The notes under the pieces were generated by a model, which saw nothing but the letters and a program-made list of their open reading frames with translations, did not search any database and was not told where the DNA came from. Position numbers and translations under genes: made by a program. This document shows positions 4,786-6,009 of a DNA stretch of 6,009 nt, piece after piece. This stretch comes from Lentisalinibacter sp035655155. GTDB lineage: Bacteria > Pseudomonadota > Gammaproteobacteria > Steroidobacterales > Woeseiaceae. How positions within the stretch are numbered: position 1 is the first letter of the stretch; every line of letters begins with the position of its first letter. The stretch lies in the NCBI GenBank assembly GCA_035655155.1, contig DASRVH010000140.1:1-6009 (forward strand), in the 5' to 3' direction.

Positions 4786-4807
4786 TCGGGCCTGAAGGCC
4801 CTCCTAC
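4786..4807 (-). repeat. REP, right terminal, overlapping the miaE stop
   Basis: On the minus strand GTAG (4807-4804) is followed by GAGGGCCTTCAGGCCCGA. Its TAG is the miaE stop codon, a mirror image of the arrangement at lpxH. Confidence 0.9.
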
Positions 4808-5463
4808 ATGGGTGGGCCGCTGTGGAAGCGGAGTTCGGTGTCCGGGGATGTCGCCAGCTCGTTCTCCACGGCGCGGAGGTCGGCCAGGCGCGCGTCGGCG
4901 GCGTCGGCTTCCTCCGCCGTCCCGGCCAGGGCCAGGTAGTTCTCGAAGTGGCGTGCCTCGGAGGCCAGCAGGCCGGCGTACAGGGCCGCCATGCGCCCTT
5001 CCAGCCGCGGTGCCAGCAGTGCGAAGCGCTCGCAGGAGCGGGCCTCGATGAGGGCGCCGATCAGCAGGAGGTCGGTGAGCCGGCCGGGATCGCGGCGGCG
5101 GGCCGCGTCGCGCAGGCCGGCCGCGTAGCGCGAGGCGCTGAGGGGACGGGGGGCGACACCCATGGTCTTCATCAGCCGCTGCACCTGCTCGTAGTGGCGC
5201 AGTTCTTCCCGCGCCAGCCGGGACATCTGCCAGCCGATATCCGTGCGCTCGGGGTAGCGGTAGATGAGGTTCATGGCAGTGGAGGCCGCCTTCAGCTCGC
5301 AGTTGGCGTGATCCATCAGGATCAGGCCCGGTTCCGCGGCCGCGGCATCCACCCAGGCCGCCGGCGTGGCGGCGCCCAGGAATCCGCGTATCGGTTGCGG
5401 GACGGCCACGGGCTCGTTCGCGGGAGCGGTGTCCCGCACGTTATCCAATCCGCCCGGCTTCAC
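4804..5463 (-). CDS. miaE: tRNA 2-methylthio-N6-isopentenyladenosine hydroxylase
   Basis: MiaE is a di-iron monooxygenase that hydroxylates ms2i6A at position 37 of tRNAs reading U-initial codons. Numbered from the GTG at 5463-5461 the product has 219 residues. The ferritin-like ligands are all present: E56 (NCELKAAS), E87 and H90 (REELRHYEQ), E140 (ALIEARSCERF), E169 and H172 (SEARHFENY). The C-terminal ELRFHSGPP matches known MiaE proteins. The start is uncertain: GTG 5463 forms a GTGA overlap with the stop of the upstream kinase gene and is my choice; GTG at 5472 or 5493 would add three or ten residues. No good Shine-Dalgarno is seen, so translation is probably coupled to the kinase. The last codon ATG and the stop TAG run into a REP. 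None of the four tRNAs in this window is an expected substrate. Confidence 0.94.
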   Translation of the reverse strand: MKPGGLDNVRDTAPANEPVAVPQPIRGFLGAATPAAWVDAAAAEPGLILMDHANCELKAASTAMNLIYRYPERTDIGWQMSRLAREELRHYEQVQRLMKTMGVAPRPLSASRYAAGLRDAARRRDPGRLTDLLLIGALIEARSCERFALLAPRLEGRMAALYAGLLASEARHFENYLALAGTAEEADAADARLADLRAVENELATSPDTELRFHSGPPM

Positions 5464-6009
5464 GGCTGCCACGCCAGCACCTCGTCGGCGCACTGGAAAC
5501 GGTCCGCGGGGTCTTTCGCCAGCAGGCCGTCCACCAGGGGCTGCAGGGCCGCGAGTTCCGCCGGCAGCCGCGGGATGTCCGCGTGGCCGTGCTTGTAGAT
5601 GATGCCCATGGCGGAGTCCGCGGTGTACGGTTTCTCGCCGGTCAGCATCTCGTACAGGATGACGCCGAGGCTGTAGAGGTCGGAGCGCTCGTCGGTGTCG
5701 CGGCCGTGGCCCTGCTCCGGGCTCATGTAATAAGGCGTGCCGAAGATCTCGCCGGTGCCGGTGATCTCCGCCCGCAGCCGCAGCCGCTTGGCCAGCCCGA
5801 AGTCGATGAGCGCGATGCTGCCATCCTCGCGCAGCATGATGTTGCCCGGCTTCAGGTCCCGGTGGAGGATGCCGACGGCATGGATGGACTTCAGCGCGCC
5901 CGCGATCTGGCGCGCGACGTCCAGTGCCTCGTCGGCATCCATGCCCGCGCGGATGCGCGTGCGCAGATCGCCGGCGGGGAAATATTCCATAGCGATGTAG
6001 GCGTGATCG
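5460..6009 (-). CDS. Serine/threonine protein kinase, C-terminal part (5' end beyond right edge)
   Basis: The frame enters at the window edge in the kinase hinge (HAYIAMEYFPAGDL) and ends at 5460. The catalytic loop HRDLKPGN is at about 5864-5841 with D, K and N intact, the DFG motif IDFGLAK follows, then the activation segment GTPYYMSPEQ. The SDLYSLGVILYEMLTGEKPY helix and the final subdomain with DRF near the end complete a Hanks-type (PknB-like) C-lobe. The protein stops at the domain end, so there is no C-terminal membrane anchor or sensor domain. The N-lobe, its lysine and any N-terminal extra domain are outside the window. Its stop TGA overlaps the proposed miaE start (GTGA), implying one transcript. 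Substrates are unknown. Confidence 0.93.
   Translation of the reverse strand, partial: DHAYIAMEYFPAGDLRTRIRAGMDADEALDVARQIAGALKSIHAVGILHRDLKPGNIMLREDGSIALIDFGLAKRLRLRAEITGTGEIFGTPYYMSPEQGHGRDTDERSDLYSLGVILYEMLTGEKPYTADSAMGIIYKHGHADIPRLPAELAALQPLVDGLLAKDPADRFQCADEVLAWQP

Larger units (their letters stand above)
4400..4807 (-). repeat. REP-bounded structured repeat, copy 2
   Basis: This 408-bp element fills the gap between convergent lpxH and miaE and is inverted relative to 1279-1639. It has inverted REPs at both ends and one extra tandem REP at the left. Reading the plus strand from the left: a palindrome (4473-4487 with 4512-4526, outer GGCCG/CGGCC), a perfect 9-bp hairpin GCCAGTCAG/CTGACTGGC (4561-4569 with 4579-4587), then the large hairpin. 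That has outer GGCCCG/CGGGCC (4607-4612 with 4745-4750), a 4x4 internal loop, and a perfect 19-bp stem (4617-4635 with 4722-4740) around an 86-base loop. The strand given is relative to copy 1. No gene is seen inside. Confidence 0.86.

Overview
The window looks like chromosomal DNA of a high-GC gammaproteobacterium. FolD, LpxH and MiaE are all closest in sequence to the gammaproteobacterial forms, LpxH implies a lipid A outer membrane, and GTAG-headed REP palindromes are typical of Pseudomonas-like and related genomes. I cannot name the genus.

Layout, left to right. (1) The first 71 bases on the minus strand are the start of an osmC-like gene. (2) Upstream of it lies an apparently complete IS110-family insertion sequence (about 142-1278, minus strand). 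Its 316-residue transposase is preceded by a 170-base non-coding left end that reads as a bridge RNA: a 5' stem-loop, a loop with guides matching the REP target, and a loop with guides matching the element's own ends. Removing the element restores a perfect REP, so the insertion point can be placed to the base. (3) From 1279 to 1639 is a REP-bounded, strongly structured non-coding repeat. (4) Four tRNA genes on the minus strand (transcribed Pro-TGG, Arg-TCT, His-GTG, Lys-CTT) follow, with a good stable-RNA promoter at 2080-2109. (5) Divergent from them, on the plus strand, are folD, a secreted cyclophilin and lpxH. (6) A second, inverted copy of the structured repeat (4400-4807) fills the gap between lpxH and the convergent gene miaE; its two terminal REPs supply the stop codons of both genes. 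(7) miaE on the minus strand overlaps, by a GTGA junction, the end of a serine/threonine protein kinase gene that runs off the right edge.

The fixed genes are housekeeping: one-carbon metabolism (FolD), periplasmic protein folding (cyclophilin), lipid A synthesis (LpxH), tRNA supply and tRNA modification (MiaE). The unusual content is in the non-coding DNA: the REPs, the two REP-bounded repeats whose long stem changes sequence while staying paired, and an IS110 element whose RNA guides can be read against both its target and its ends.
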